The translations under genes were made by a program, and so were the position numbers. From Bacteroidaceae bacterium (lineage in GTDB: Bacteria > Bacteroidota > Bacteroidia > Bacteroidales > Bacteroidaceae), in contig JAGCPY010000033.1 in assembly GCA_017965425.1 (NCBI GenBank), positions 52,484 through 116,483 of the forward strand: a DNA stretch of 64,000 bases, read 5' to 3'. This document shows positions 34,641 through 44,574 of this stretch, one piece after another; position 1 is the first letter of the stretch; each line of letters starts with the position of its first letter. The notes under the pieces were generated by a model that had not been told where the DNA came from, made no database searches, and was given only the letters and a program-made list of their open reading frames with translations.

Positions 34641-35593
34641 ACGAAGCATTCCTACGCGCCATGCGTACCATCAATAGTTATCTTGACTGTTTCCTCGTTC
34701 CAAGATGCTTTCATCGTGCCCGACGTCAGTCCGTCCTCGATTCCATCAATTGCCAGCAACGTGAAGCGATGTTGGCGAGAGTGAATTATTATAATAAGCT
34801 TGAACAACAGACGGCCATCCACCAGGCAGCAGATGTCAAATCTTTTGTATTTCCTCTCTTCCGACGTCCACGCTTTTCCACTTATTTCCTTGACCTTTAC
34901 GAGGTTTTGCGTTACTTCCCAACTCAGGAGCATTTCCGCTACTTGTTTGGGGATGTTATTCATGTACCCGAAGAACCGACTTTCGTCAAGAGCCGTCCGA
35001 TTGGAGAAGACAATATAAATTCTGTTGTTATGAAGTTAGACAAGCGACGCCATTTCCGCTTCGTGAAGGATCGGTTGTCTTTCAGCCAAAAGAAGGATAT
35101 GCTGGTGAGCCGAACAACATGGGCCAAGGCTTCTCTCCAGAGGACGTTGCTCAATCGCATGTTTCTCAACCATCCCATGTTCAATGTAGGCAAAACCCGC
35201 ATGGAAGAAGATGAGGACTTCCCTGAGAGTGTGCGTGGCTTTCTCACGGTGAAGCAACAACTTGAATACAAGTTTATTGCCTGCATTGAAGGGAATGATG
35301 TTGCTTCGAACCTTAAGTGGGTGATGTCTAGTAACTCTATTGCCGTCATGCCTCGTCCATGTTATGAAACTTGGTTTATGGAGGGAACGTTAAAGCCCGA
35401 TTATCATTATATCGAGGTGAAGCCAGACTTTTCCGATCTAGTTGAGAAATTGGAATATTACATGGCTCATCCTGATGAGTCGCAGGCTATCATTGATCAT
35501 GCCCATGAGTATGTCGCCCAGTTTCGGGATGAGAGGATGGAACGGGCTATTCAGATGATGGTGGCACAGAAGTACTTCGAACTGACCAAGTAA
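34637..35593 (+). CDS. GT90-family (CAP10-like) LPS glycosyltransferase
   Basis: A 318-residue protein. It carries KSRPIGEDNINSVVMKLDKRRHFRFVKD, a C-terminal block EYKFIACIEGNDVASNLKWVMSSNSIAVM and PDYHYIEVKPDFSDLVEKLEYY. These agree with the Lipopolysaccharide-modifying/CAP10 family (GT90). It may add xylose, glucose or a related sugar to the core. It overlaps both neighbouring genes by a few bases. Confidence 0.85.
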   Translation: MNEAFLRAMRTINSYLDCFLVPRCFHRARRQSVLDSINCQQREAMLARVNYYNKLEQQTAIHQAADVKSFVFPLFRRPRFSTYFLDLYEVLRYFPTQEHFRYLFGDVIHVPEEPTFVKSRPIGEDNINSVVMKLDKRRHFRFVKDRLSFSQKKDMLVSRTTWAKASLQRTLLNRMFLNHPMFNVGKTRMEEDEDFPESVRGFLTVKQQLEYKFIACIEGNDVASNLKWVMSSNSIAVMPRPCYETWFMEGTLKPDYHYIEVKPDFSDLVEKLEYYMAHPDESQAIIDHAHEYVAQFRDERMERAIQMMVAQKYFELTK

Positions 35594-36594
35594 TGATCAT
35601 GAATATCCTCATACTCCGTCTCTCAGCCCTTGGTGATGTTGCCATGACGATTCCTGCCATTTACAGCGTTGCATGTACCTACCCGCAGCATCGTTTTATG
35701 GTGGCGACGACGGCTTTCGCATCCCGCCTCTTCATAGAACCTCCCTCAAATGTTGAAGTGTTGGCGTTGTCGAAAGAAGAGAGCAAGGGAATAGCCGGTA
35801 CATGGCGTTTACTGAAACGATTGAGAACGTTGCATGTTGATGCCGTTGCCGACCTGCACAACGTATTAAGGTCATGGGTAATCGATGTCTTTTTCCGATT
35901 GAGCGGAAAGTCGGTGGTGATGCTCGATAAGCATCGTCGTGAGCGTCGGGCTATTTTGCATGAGCATGGTCGAATGTCGCGCTCTTTTGTGGAATGCTAT
36001 TTCGATGTATTTGCCCATTTGGGATTGTCTGCTCTGCCTCAATTCACTTCCTTGTTTTCCAAACACCTTCCCCCATTGCCCTCTGGTTTCCAGTTTAAGG
36101 ATGGTGAGCGTTGTGTGGGAATAGCTCCTTTTGCCCGTTTTCGGACGAAAATTTATGACCTTGCAAAGATGCAGGAGGTTGTCCGTTTGTTGGCAGATTC
36201 AGGAGTCAGAGTGTTCCTTTTCGGCGCTCGAGGGTCTGAGGAAAAACAACTTAGAGAGTGGGCACGAGGAAAAGAGAATGTAGATGTTGTCGCTGGACGC
36301 TTATCGATTGAAGAAGAATTAGCTTTGATGGCTCATTTAGATGTAATGCTGACGATGGATTCGGCTAACATGCATTTAGCCAGCCTCGTCGGTACTCGTG
36401 TTGTCAGCCTATGGGGTGGTACTACTCCCGCTTGCGGTTTCCTCGGCTATGGACAGCACGAAGAAGATGCCCTTGTTGCAGGTCTTATGTGCCAGCCATG
36501 TAGCATTGCTGGTGGTGATAGTTGTCGTAGAGGTTCGTTCGACTGTATTCAATGTATTTCACCTTCGATAATTGTTGAGAAATTGATATGTTGA
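35593..36594 (+). CDS. GT9-family heptosyltransferase-like protein
   Basis: A 333-residue ADP-heptose:LPS heptosyltransferase-family protein. The N-terminus NILILRLSALGDVAMTIPAI is characteristic. The C-terminal half has CVGIAPFARFRTKIYDL, RVFLFGARGSEEKQL and LTMDSANMHLASLVGTRVVSLWGGTTP. A second GT9 protein is encoded at 49371-50306 on the minus strand. It overlaps the next gene by 7 bp. Confidence 0.92.
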   Translation: MIMNILILRLSALGDVAMTIPAIYSVACTYPQHRFMVATTAFASRLFIEPPSNVEVLALSKEESKGIAGTWRLLKRLRTLHVDAVADLHNVLRSWVIDVFFRLSGKSVVMLDKHRRERRAILHEHGRMSRSFVECYFDVFAHLGLSALPQFTSLFSKHLPPLPSGFQFKDGERCVGIAPFARFRTKIYDLAKMQEVVRLLADSGVRVFLFGARGSEEKQLREWARGKENVDVVAGRLSIEEELALMAHLDVMLTMDSANMHLASLVGTRVVSLWGGTTPACGFLGYGQHEEDALVAGLMCQPCSIAGGDSCRRGSFDCIQCISPSIIVEKLIC

Positions 36595-37580
36595 ACATCA
36601 CTATCATAGTTCCAGGAACAGTGCCAGCCACACATTATGGCGGAACACAACGTGTCGCATGGGATTTGGGGCGAGCTCTTTCTCGCATGGGACATCGCGT
36701 TTGGTTCCTCGCTGACAAGGTGGACGGAACGTGTGACTTTGCTGAATTGCGGAAGCGTAATCCAGCCCTCAGCTTGGTCAAGCAACTGCCTGAAAAGATA
36801 GATATTGTTCACTTTAACGACCAGACCAGTGATGTTCAAGACCTGAAAGTCCCTCACGTAGTGACGATCAACGGTAATACCCCCCCATTCCCCTTAGACC
36901 GTAATGCCATCTTCGTATCGCGAAACCATGCTTGGCGTCATGGCAGTGAAAGCTATGTCTATAACGGCCTTGATTGGGATTTCCTTCCTCCTGTGGATCT
37001 CACATTGCATCGACGAGGCTACCATTTCTTGGGCAAGGCCGCATGGAGTGTAAAGAACGTACGTGGTGCTATTGACGTAGTATGTCACATACCCGATGGT
37101 CGGCTAACAGTACTTGGAGGATATCGTCTGAATCTGAAGATGGGCTTCAGGTTGACCCTCTCGCCACGTGTACGTTTCCGTGGCATGGTGGTCGATGCCA
37201 CAAAGTATGCTGTCATGCAGCAGTCACAAGGACTTATATTCCCCGTTACATGGCATGAGCCTTTCGGATTGGCTGTCATAGAGAGCCTCTATGCAGGCTG
37301 TCCTGTTTTTGCCACGCCCTATGGTGATATGCCAGAATTGGTTTCCGATGCACGTTTAGGTTTCCTTACGGATTCCGCTAGCGAGCTAGTGGAACATCTT
37401 TCCAATATTCCAGCTTACAATCCGCAATGCTGCCATGAATATGCGCGTGACACATTCTCTGCTGATGTCATGGCACGTGCCTACCTAGCCAAATACGAGA
37501 TGGTGCTTAACGGCCAAGTTCTCAATCCAGTCTTTGGGACTGTTCATCCTCAATACAGAAACCTCTCATGGAAAAAATGA
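36588..37580 (+). CDS. GT4-type glycosyltransferase
   Basis: A 330-residue GT-B protein starting NITIIVPGTVPATHYGGTQRVAWDLG, typical of GT4 acceptor domains. The donor part has FRGMVVDATKYAVMQQSQGLIFPVTWHEPFGLAVIESLYAGCPVFATPYG, with the E-x7-E motif. It is one of several core or O-unit transferases in this operon. The sugar is unknown. Confidence 0.88.
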   Translation: MLNITIIVPGTVPATHYGGTQRVAWDLGRALSRMGHRVWFLADKVDGTCDFAELRKRNPALSLVKQLPEKIDIVHFNDQTSDVQDLKVPHVVTINGNTPPFPLDRNAIFVSRNHAWRHGSESYVYNGLDWDFLPPVDLTLHRRGYHFLGKAAWSVKNVRGAIDVVCHIPDGRLTVLGGYRLNLKMGFRLTLSPRVRFRGMVVDATKYAVMQQSQGLIFPVTWHEPFGLAVIESLYAGCPVFATPYGDMPELVSDARLGFLTDSASELVEHLSNIPAYNPQCCHEYARDTFSADVMARAYLAKYEMVLNGQVLNPVFGTVHPQYRNLSWKK

Positions 37581-38383
37581 AGATAAGTCTCGTCCCCTTT
37601 GCAGGGCTTGGTAATCGCCTGAACGCTATTTCCAGCGCTATTGCTTTACAGCATGCCATTCACTGTGAGGTATCTGTCTATTGGGCTTCATCTGCGGATT
37701 GTTGCTGCCAGTGGGACGACCTTTTTATGCCTATTGAAGGCATTTCCATTCGTCCTTTGGAGCAGTTCTGCTTAATCCGCCGCGGGTGGAAATATTTAGG
37801 GCTGCCGATGTTGTTGCGCCGTTTCCTCTTTGACGGTTGCTTCAAGGCGCGCAAGATTTGTGATTCTGACTTCCTGCTTAGTCCCGACTGTCCGTATCGG
37901 AATATTTATATTGATGCCAACAAGCGATTCTGTCCGTTGATGGAGACGCAGATGTTATCTCGTTACTATCGACCCACCGCAGAGTTGGAAGAACGCATTT
38001 CGCGGGTGACTTCTCAATTTGGAGTTTTCACCATTGGTGTGCATATTCGTCGTACGGACCATCGTGCCGTCATCGCCTCCAATCCTCTTGAAGGCTTTGT
38101 GAATCTTATGAAGAAACAAGAGTGTCAACATCCTGGATGTACGTTCTACTTAGCTTCGGACGACGTTGAGGTCAAACAGTACATGAATCAGATATTTCCC
38201 AATCGTATCATTACAAAGTCTGATGTTGTTCTCCAACGTGACAGTGTGGAAGGCATGAAAGATGCTCTGGTTGAACTCTTCCTCTTGGCTCGTACAAATC
38301 TCATCATCGGTTCGCGTGGTAGCACCTTCACCGATGTGGCGTCGCAACTCTATGATACACCCTTGGTGTTTCATGGGAAATGA
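37568..38383 (+). CDS. Fucosyltransferase-like glycosyltransferase
   Basis: A 271-residue protein starting MKISLVPFAGLGNRLNAISS, a pattern of the GDP-fucose GT-B transferases (G-x-G-N-R-L). The donor-binding block is VFTIGVHIRRTDHRAVI, which contains the HIRRTD (H-x-R-R-x-D) motif. A later block LFLLARTNLIIGSRGSTFTDVAS matches the same fold. GT11, GT23 or an unclassified relative cannot be separated by eye. It overlaps the preceding gene by 13 bp. Confidence 0.75.
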   Translation: MEKMKISLVPFAGLGNRLNAISSAIALQHAIHCEVSVYWASSADCCCQWDDLFMPIEGISIRPLEQFCLIRRGWKYLGLPMLLRRFLFDGCFKARKICDSDFLLSPDCPYRNIYIDANKRFCPLMETQMLSRYYRPTAELEERISRVTSQFGVFTIGVHIRRTDHRAVIASNPLEGFVNLMKKQECQHPGCTFYLASDDVEVKQYMNQIFPNRIITKSDVVLQRDSVEGMKDALVELFLLARTNLIIGSRGSTFTDVASQLYDTPLVFHGK

Positions 38384-38409
38384 ATGTCATGACGTAAATA
38401 ACTTGTAAT

Positions 38410-39609
38410 ATGACGTGGAGAGATTCTTTAAAAGAAGTGGCCAAGGGATTCAGGGCAATGGGACGATGGATGCGCCGGGTAATAGGCGGAGCCGTGAAAA
38501 TGTACGGGCCGACGCGTGTCATCTACAACCTGAACTATAATCCCGCTCATCCCCAAAAGCGGGTCGCCCTAGTATATCTGAGCCGTTTCCACGATAAGTA
38601 TGTTCAGGAAGTGGCGACCAACCATCCAAGTACAGAGCAACATCTATTGATGCTGCACGAATTGTTAAGTTTGGATTATGTAGTAGATATTTATCAGTGC
38701 ATGGGTGACCGCCCTTATAATTTCCCCACAGTCGCGTCATACGACATCATTCTCGGTTTCGGCGGCTATTATGTACAACTCTGCCGTCTAAATCCCGCAG
38801 CACGAAAGATACTTTTTATTACGGAGAATGCACCTTGGGTGGTTCGTGAGAAGTTCGCTCAGAGAATGAAGTACTATAAGGAACGCCATCATCGCGAAGT
38901 TTATACGATTTGTCGCGACGATTTTTATACAGACGAGATGTTTGCCCTTTCAGACGTAGGTATTGCCATGAGTGGAAGTTTCAATATTAAGGGAATGAAA
39001 TCTACACTTTCTCTAATATATCAAATTCCAGTTAATGCAATTAAGAATCTTCCTTATGAAGTGGGACGGAAGGATATGGAGTGGGCGCGACGGCGCTTTG
39101 TTTGGTTTGGCTCTCGCGGGCTGATTCATAAAGGTCTGGACATCCTTATAGATGCTTTTCGCGATCTTCCTGATTGCCAGTTGGACATCTACGGTGCTCC
39201 ACACTCAGAAATCAGCTGTTGGACGCTGCCACCTAATGTCACCAATCATGGTTCAATTTGTGTTCAAAGTGATGAATATGTAAGGGAGGTTGTAGGGCAA
39301 CATGCCTTTGTAATATCTCTCTCCTGCTCAGAAGGCATGCAGTCAGGCATCGCCACATGTATGATGTCAGGGCTGATACCGCTTGTTACCCCTGAAACAG
39401 GTTATGACGATTGCCCTCATGCCCTCTTTTTTGACGATTGGCATCTGGAGTCTGTTCGAGATCGCATTCGTCTTTGTTCCGAAATGCAGCCTTGTCGTTT
39501 ATTCGAGTTGGAAACTGCCGTTCAAAAATATGCAGAGGAACACTATACTGCGGACGCGTATCAATGCATGTTTAATAAAATTATGATAATGGTCGATGGA
39601 AGCAAATAA
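38410..39609 (+). CDS. Glycosyltransferase (GT4-like)
   Basis: A 399-residue protein. The N-terminal 40 residues are basic and amphipathic (RWMRRVIGGAVKMYG), which could bind membrane. The C-terminal half has FVWFGSRGLIHKGLDILIDAF and FVISLSCSEGMQSGIATCMMSGLIPLVTPETG, the donor-binding elements of a GT4-like fold with a diverged E-x7-E motif. Substrate unknown. It overlaps the GNAT gene by 14 bp. Confidence 0.8.
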   Translation: MTWRDSLKEVAKGFRAMGRWMRRVIGGAVKMYGPTRVIYNLNYNPAHPQKRVALVYLSRFHDKYVQEVATNHPSTEQHLLMLHELLSLDYVVDIYQCMGDRPYNFPTVASYDIILGFGGYYVQLCRLNPAARKILFITENAPWVVREKFAQRMKYYKERHHREVYTICRDDFYTDEMFALSDVGIAMSGSFNIKGMKSTLSLIYQIPVNAIKNLPYEVGRKDMEWARRRFVWFGSRGLIHKGLDILIDAFRDLPDCQLDIYGAPHSEISCWTLPPNVTNHGSICVQSDEYVREVVGQHAFVISLSCSEGMQSGIATCMMSGLIPLVTPETGYDDCPHALFFDDWHLESVRDRIRLCSEMQPCRLFELETAVQKYAEEHYTADAYQCMFNKIMIMVDGSK

Positions 39610-39610
39610 T

Positions 39611-40336
39611 ATGATAATGACAGATTGTCCTTGGGAATTGGAAAACTTGGGATGCAGGACTACCGAAATAAGGCTGAATGGGGCCAATGTGAATTTGGAT
39701 GAGTTGAAACAAGTTGAACAAAGATCTAATTATGTAGTGGTGAAAGTGCCTGCCGCATACGCCAGAGAAGGAAGAGTCTTGCAAGAAAATGGGTATTTTT
39801 TTGCAGAGACTCAATTGAAAATAGAAAGAGATCTTTCTTCATTCAATTGTGCCATACCAGAGGATTTGACGCTGGACTATATTACTAGTGAGGATGGGCT
39901 CCAAGAGGTTTTGGAGTCAATAACCCCTCAGACGTTTGTGACAGATCGCATAGCGCTGGATCCATCTTTTGGACTGGACGTGTCTTTACGTCGTTACCGA
40001 AATTGGATGAAAACAGAATTTGCATGTGGAAACCCTTTGATCCGTCTTGTTTGGGAGAATAAAGGAGTTGGCTTCATGATGGTTAAGCTCGTCGATTCGA
40101 ATATGGACGTACTGCTTCATGCAATCTTTCCTCCCTTCCAAGGTCGTGGATTAGGTCACTTGCTCGCGTTGGCTCCATTTGTGCTTCGCAATAAATTCCG
40201 TCAACTAAAAAGTTATTCCACTCGTGTCTCAGCTAATAATCCTGCTATTATATATATTCTAACGACTCATGGCTATACAATCACAGATGCTTGTAGCGTC
40301 TTCGTTAAACATTTAAATAATACCGAAGTTCAATGA
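39611..40336 (+). CDS. GNAT acetyltransferase, WecD-like
   Basis: A 241-residue protein from the ATG at 39611; another ATG at 39596 lies inside the previous gene. The C-terminal GNAT core has DVLLHAIFPPFQGRGLGHLLAL with the acetyl-CoA motif Q-G-R-G-L-G, then STRVSANNPAIIYILTTHGY. The N-terminal domain is typical of WecD, which acetylates TDP-4-amino-4,6-dideoxygalactose. The WecE-type aminotransferase gene directly downstream, with a 4-bp overlap, strongly supports this substrate class. Confidence 0.8.
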   Translation: MIMTDCPWELENLGCRTTEIRLNGANVNLDELKQVEQRSNYVVVKVPAAYAREGRVLQENGYFFAETQLKIERDLSSFNCAIPEDLTLDYITSEDGLQEVLESITPQTFVTDRIALDPSFGLDVSLRRYRNWMKTEFACGNPLIRLVWENKGVGFMMVKLVDSNMDVLLHAIFPPFQGRGLGHLLALAPFVLRNKFRQLKSYSTRVSANNPAIIYILTTHGYTITDACSVFVKHLNNTEVQ

Positions 40337-41496
40337 TTCCATTCAACAAACCCTGTCTCACGGGCAAGGAATTACGTTATATGCAGGAGGCTGTTGCCTC
40401 AGGGAAACTGTCGGGCAATGGGGAGTTTACTCATCGCTGTCAGACTTTTATGGAAACACGCTATGGCTTCCGTAAGTGTTTGCTCACAACTTCAGGTACG
40501 GATGCTTTGGAAATGGCTGCCATGCTTTGTGATTTGCAACCTGGTGATGAGGTCATCGTGCCGTCCTATACGTTTGTTTCTACTGCGTTGGCTTTTATTC
40601 GTGAAGGCGCCAACATCGTTTTTGTGGATAGCTCATGGCAGAATCCTAATATGGATGCAACTCAGCTCGAAGGCCTCATAACTGAACATACCAAGGTTAT
40701 CGTACCTGTTCACTATGCAGGTGTGGCTTGTGATATGGATGCCATCATGGCTTTGGCGGAGCGGTATAATTTACTGGTAGTAGAAGATGCAGCACAGGCC
40801 ATAGATTCTACTTACAGAGGTAAGCCATTAGGGAGCATTGGACATCTTGGTTGCTTCTCCTTCCATGAGACGAAGAATATCACAGCAGGTGGTGAAGGAG
40901 GAATGCTGACTATCAATGATGAGCGTTTCCTTCAACGTGCAGAGATTATATGGGAGAAAGGAACTAACCGAGCTGAGTTCTTTCGTGGAATGGTTAATAA
41001 ATACGGTTGGGTGGATAAAGGATCTTCGTTCTTGCCAGCCGAAATCAATTCAGCATATCTGTGGGCACAGTTGGAAAACTTGGAAAAGATTCAGCAACGG
41101 CGTATCAGACTTTGGGAAACCTATGATAAAGAGTTATCTCCTTTGACTGAACGGGGATTGTTCCGAAAGCCGGATATTCCAGACTTTGCAACAAACAATG
41201 CTCACATGTTCTACCTTGTATGCCGCTCTTTGGAAGAAAGAAGCAGACTGATTGCATACTTGCGTAGCCGTGATATACTGGCTGTATTTCATTACTTGAG
41301 CCTACATAAGAGTGATTATTATCAGGCACACTCGTCTCTTAGGCCTCAACTTGATGCCTGCGATAATTACGCAGATTGTCTCCTGCGTCTTCCGCTTTAT
41401 TATGATTTAGAAAAACAGACCGTCCATCAAATCTGTAGCTATATTAAGGAGTTTTACAATGAGTTTATTGAAGATTCTCTTCTTGGGGGTAGATGA
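40333..41496 (+). CDS. wecE: TDP-4-keto-6-deoxyhexose 4-aminotransferase (WecE/RffA-type)
   Basis: A 387-residue DegT/DnrJ/EryC1 aminotransferase. It starts MIPFNKPCLTGKELRYMQ and has SGTDALEM, VPSYTFVSTALAF, VEDAAQAIDSTYRGKPLG and the PLP-Lys in FSFHETKNITAGGEGG. The sequence follows E. coli WecE along its length, so the product is probably TDP-4-amino-4,6-dideoxy-galactose, which the preceding GNAT would acetylate to TDP-Fuc4NAc. The rmlA/rmlB genes that make the precursor are not in this window. Confidence 0.9.
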   Translation: MIPFNKPCLTGKELRYMQEAVASGKLSGNGEFTHRCQTFMETRYGFRKCLLTTSGTDALEMAAMLCDLQPGDEVIVPSYTFVSTALAFIREGANIVFVDSSWQNPNMDATQLEGLITEHTKVIVPVHYAGVACDMDAIMALAERYNLLVVEDAAQAIDSTYRGKPLGSIGHLGCFSFHETKNITAGGEGGMLTINDERFLQRAEIIWEKGTNRAEFFRGMVNKYGWVDKGSSFLPAEINSAYLWAQLENLEKIQQRRIRLWETYDKELSPLTERGLFRKPDIPDFATNNAHMFYLVCRSLEERSRLIAYLRSRDILAVFHYLSLHKSDYYQAHSSLRPQLDACDNYADCLLRLPLYYDLEKQTVHQICSYIKEFYNEFIEDSLLGGR

Positions 41497-42730
41497 TAAT
41501 CGGCGTCCTGGTCATCCTGGTTATGATATACAGCACCTTCCACTAGGAGTCGAAGGCCGCATGGTCGTTCTTCGATCCTGCTATGGCGACAGAAATGTTT
41601 GTTTGGCTTCATCCCGATTCCTAAGCGGATATCAGACATTCGTTCGTCGCAATATCTCCACTTGGCTATCCCGAATAAAGTATGGCTTCTTTCCCAAAAT
41701 AGATGCTGTTGCCAGTTATGCTTATAAAGGAAACGAATTTGTAAATTATAGAGCAGCGGATGTCATAGAGCGTTGTCCAAAGGATTTTCGACCGGATGTC
41801 ATTGCGGTGTATTGGTCTTCGGGTTTCGTCACGGCCCGTATGCTTCGTGACCTTCATCGTCTTACAGGGGCTTTAATCGTTTACGTGTTTGTCGATGAGG
41901 CTCCGATGACAGGCGGGTGTCATTATCCGAGGGATTGCCGTGGTTTTCTTACTGATTGCTCAGATTGTCCGGCATTGCATAGTGCAAAACGGCTTTCTGC
42001 AATTCATCTGGCTGAAAAAAAGAAGTATTTGAAGGGGTTGCCTCTTTATATTGCAGGCGTACCTTATGATTTGCATTTGGCCGCCCAGACAGAACTCTTT
42101 AAGGATGCGATACCTCTGCCATGTGTCACAAAACCTGATGTTTGCCCGGTTCCTCGTCACGTGGCACGTCCACGTTGGGGGGTGGCGGAGGAAGCTTTTG
42201 TTATATTACTTGGGGCGGCAGACCTTGCAGAAGAACGCAAGGGAATCCTCTATGCCATCAGGGCATTGCAAATAGTCGCGCCCAAATTACCAAGGCTCGA
42301 AGTCATTGTTGCAGGGGCAGATAATATGATGATTCGTCAGGAATTGAAGTCTGTCACTTGTCACTATGTGGGAATGTTGGATTCGCAAGACCTGCATAGC
42401 GCTTTTTGTGCCTCGGATGTTTTCCTGAGTCCTACGGTTGCTGATAGTGGTCCGATGATGGTCAATATAGCTGCTGCGTTGGGGGTTCCGACAGTCGCAT
42501 TCCCTGTTGGCATTGCTACGACGCTTGTGCGACACATGGAAACTGGTTATCTTGCCCGGATGAAGGATATGGAAGACTTGGCGGTTGGTTTGGAATACAT
42601 GGCTTCACTGACAGGTGATGCTCGGAAGGCTATGAGCACTCGTGTACGGCAACTCCTTGATGAAGAAGCTTCTGTCGGAACATGGTACGAACAGTTACTG
42701 AAAAAGTTAAAATCTACGAAATCAAGATGA
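41459..42730 (+). CDS. GT4-type glycosyltransferase
   Basis: A 423-residue protein overlapping the end of the wecE-like gene by 38 bp. It starts MSLLKILFLGVDDNRRPGHPGYDIQ. A Cys-rich patch is notable: CHYPRDCRGFLTDCSDCPALH, a motif known from some polysaccharide glycosyltransferases. The donor-binding part has FVILLGAADLAEERKGILYAIRAL and DVFLSPTVADSGPMMVNIAAALGVPTVAF. It may transfer the Fuc4NAc residue made by the two genes before it (inference from order only). Confidence 0.85.
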   Translation: MSLLKILFLGVDDNRRPGHPGYDIQHLPLGVEGRMVVLRSCYGDRNVCLASSRFLSGYQTFVRRNISTWLSRIKYGFFPKIDAVASYAYKGNEFVNYRAADVIERCPKDFRPDVIAVYWSSGFVTARMLRDLHRLTGALIVYVFVDEAPMTGGCHYPRDCRGFLTDCSDCPALHSAKRLSAIHLAEKKKYLKGLPLYIAGVPYDLHLAAQTELFKDAIPLPCVTKPDVCPVPRHVARPRWGVAEEAFVILLGAADLAEERKGILYAIRALQIVAPKLPRLEVIVAGADNMMIRQELKSVTCHYVGMLDSQDLHSAFCASDVFLSPTVADSGPMMVNIAAALGVPTVAFPVGIATTLVRHMETGYLARMKDMEDLAVGLEYMASLTGDARKAMSTRVRQLLDEEASVGTWYEQLLKKLKSTKSR

Positions 42731-44571
42731 AAAAGGATATTAAATATACGGCATGGCTTTTTATTGCCTTTTTGTTGTTTTTCCTCTGCTTGCAGAAGCC
42801 TCTGTTCATGCTTTACAACAGAGGATTTGGTGGAACCTCGATGAGTCTCGATGACTTAGTGGACATTTATTATCATGGTCTTGCAATTGATTTGGCCACT
42901 GTTGGCTATCTTTTGGTCGTTCCCCTGCTGATAATGGGAATTCACTGGTGCTTTCCGCGTTGGAATGCTCGGCCTTGCCTCTTGGGTTATTGTGGTATTA
43001 TGTCCTTGGCACTCTCATTGGCTGCTTTGGCCGATGCTTCGCTTTACGAATTCTGGGAGTTCAAGCTTGACCGTATGGCTTTTTTCTATCTTGGTGATCC
43101 AAAGGATGCTTTTGCTAGTGTCAGTGTCGGTTACTTGCTCGTTCGTTTTATAGCTTGGATGGCATTGTCAGCTCTCACGTTTATTCTGTTGATTTGGCCT
43201 TTGAAGAATGTGAGTTTCGACAAGAAAGTCAGAGGTCATCCCATTGTCCGTCTTTTAGTGTTTTTGTTGATTGGTGGAAGCTGTTTTGCCATTATCCGTG
43301 GTTGGCGTATTTGGCCTAACACTCCAGGCCGGGTGTTCTATTCTAAAACCACTTATTACAACCATGCGGCACTGAATCCCTTATTCAATCTCTTCTATAC
43401 GTTGACGAAGAAGGAAGATGACTACCGTCAATACGACTTTTTCACAGAGGAAGAACGTGCCCAAATCATGGAAGGTGTTTTCCCTATTGTATCTGACTCA
43501 ACTGAAATGCTGCTGACTAATCAGCGGCCGAATGTCTTGGTGATTGTGTTGGAAGGTTTTGGTTCTTGCTTTGTTCCAGAACTGGGTGGCGATGTGAAAG
43601 ACGTGGGTGTAAACATAGGTCGATTACAGGCAGATGCCGTGAGCTTCACCAATTGCTATTGCGGCAGTTTCCGTACAGATCGTGGCATTGTATGTGCTAT
43701 TAGCGGCTATTTAGGCCAGCCGACGACCAGTATTATGCGCTTTACACACAAGATTAGGAACCTGCCAGGTCTGCCGAAGACGCTTAAACAGTATGGTTAT
43801 CAGACGCAGGGTGTTTATGGGGGTGACATTACATTTTTCAATATGAGCGAGTATTTCATCACTTCTGGTCACGATCGTCTTGTTACTCAAGATGATTTTC
43901 CTGAATCAGAGCGAACTACCAAATGGGGTGTACCTGACCACAAAGTCTTCCAGTGGTTGTTTGATGACATTCAACAGAAACATGCTGAAGGAACTCAACC
44001 TTGGTACACTACGCTCCTGACCATCAGCAGTCACAACCCCTTCGACGTTCCTTTCCACAAGTTCGATGGTCCAACGGCCACGCAGGATGAAATCATGTTC
44101 AATGCCTTTGCTTATACCGACAGCTGTTATGGCGACTTCATCGACCGCTTGAAACAAACGCCTGCTTGGGAGAAATTGCTGATTGTGACAATGGCCGACC
44201 ACGGCTTCAACTGGCGCACGATAGCTTCACCTGATTTCCCATTGATACCTTTCTTTATGTCGGGTGGAGCCATCAAGGAGCCACGTCGCATAGATCTACC
44301 CATGAGTCAGACCGACTTGCCAGCAACTGTGCTGGGACAAATGGGGCTTCCACACGAGGATTATGTCTTCAGTCGTGACGTGATGGGCAACACTTATCGG
44401 CAACCGTTTGGCTATAATACGTTCACCAATGGGTTCAACCTCCGTGACTCTACAGGATGCACCGTTTATGACAACGATGCCAAGGCGGCAATATACGGGG
44501 CTGATACTTACAGGGAAAATCTTGGAAAGGCAATCTTGCAGACTCTTTATCACGATATGTCAGAACGATAA
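42727..44571 (+). CDS. LtaS-family phosphoglycerol/phosphoethanolamine transferase (copy 1)
   Basis: A 614-residue membrane enzyme from the ATG at 42727 (MKKDIKYTAWLFIAF), overlapping the preceding stop (ATGA). About five membrane helices form the N-terminal part. The periplasmic alkaline-phosphatase-like domain has the metal Glu in VIVLEGFG, the likely nucleophile Thr in FRTDRGIVCAISGY, and the later metal sites SSHNPFDVPFH and VTMADHGFNW. In a Gram-negative without lipoteichoic acid it probably decorates LPS or another glycan. It is 30-40% like the next gene by eye. Confidence 0.9.
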   Translation: MKKDIKYTAWLFIAFLLFFLCLQKPLFMLYNRGFGGTSMSLDDLVDIYYHGLAIDLATVGYLLVVPLLIMGIHWCFPRWNARPCLLGYCGIMSLALSLAALADASLYEFWEFKLDRMAFFYLGDPKDAFASVSVGYLLVRFIAWMALSALTFILLIWPLKNVSFDKKVRGHPIVRLLVFLLIGGSCFAIIRGWRIWPNTPGRVFYSKTTYYNHAALNPLFNLFYTLTKKEDDYRQYDFFTEEERAQIMEGVFPIVSDSTEMLLTNQRPNVLVIVLEGFGSCFVPELGGDVKDVGVNIGRLQADAVSFTNCYCGSFRTDRGIVCAISGYLGQPTTSIMRFTHKIRNLPGLPKTLKQYGYQTQGVYGGDITFFNMSEYFITSGHDRLVTQDDFPESERTTKWGVPDHKVFQWLFDDIQQKHAEGTQPWYTTLLTISSHNPFDVPFHKFDGPTATQDEIMFNAFAYTDSCYGDFIDRLKQTPAWEKLLIVTMADHGFNWRTIASPDFPLIPFFMSGGAIKEPRRIDLPMSQTDLPATVLGQMGLPHEDYVFSRDVMGNTYRQPFGYNTFTNGFNLRDSTGCTVYDNDAKAAIYGADTYRENLGKAILQTLYHDMSER

Positions 44572-44574
44572 GAT

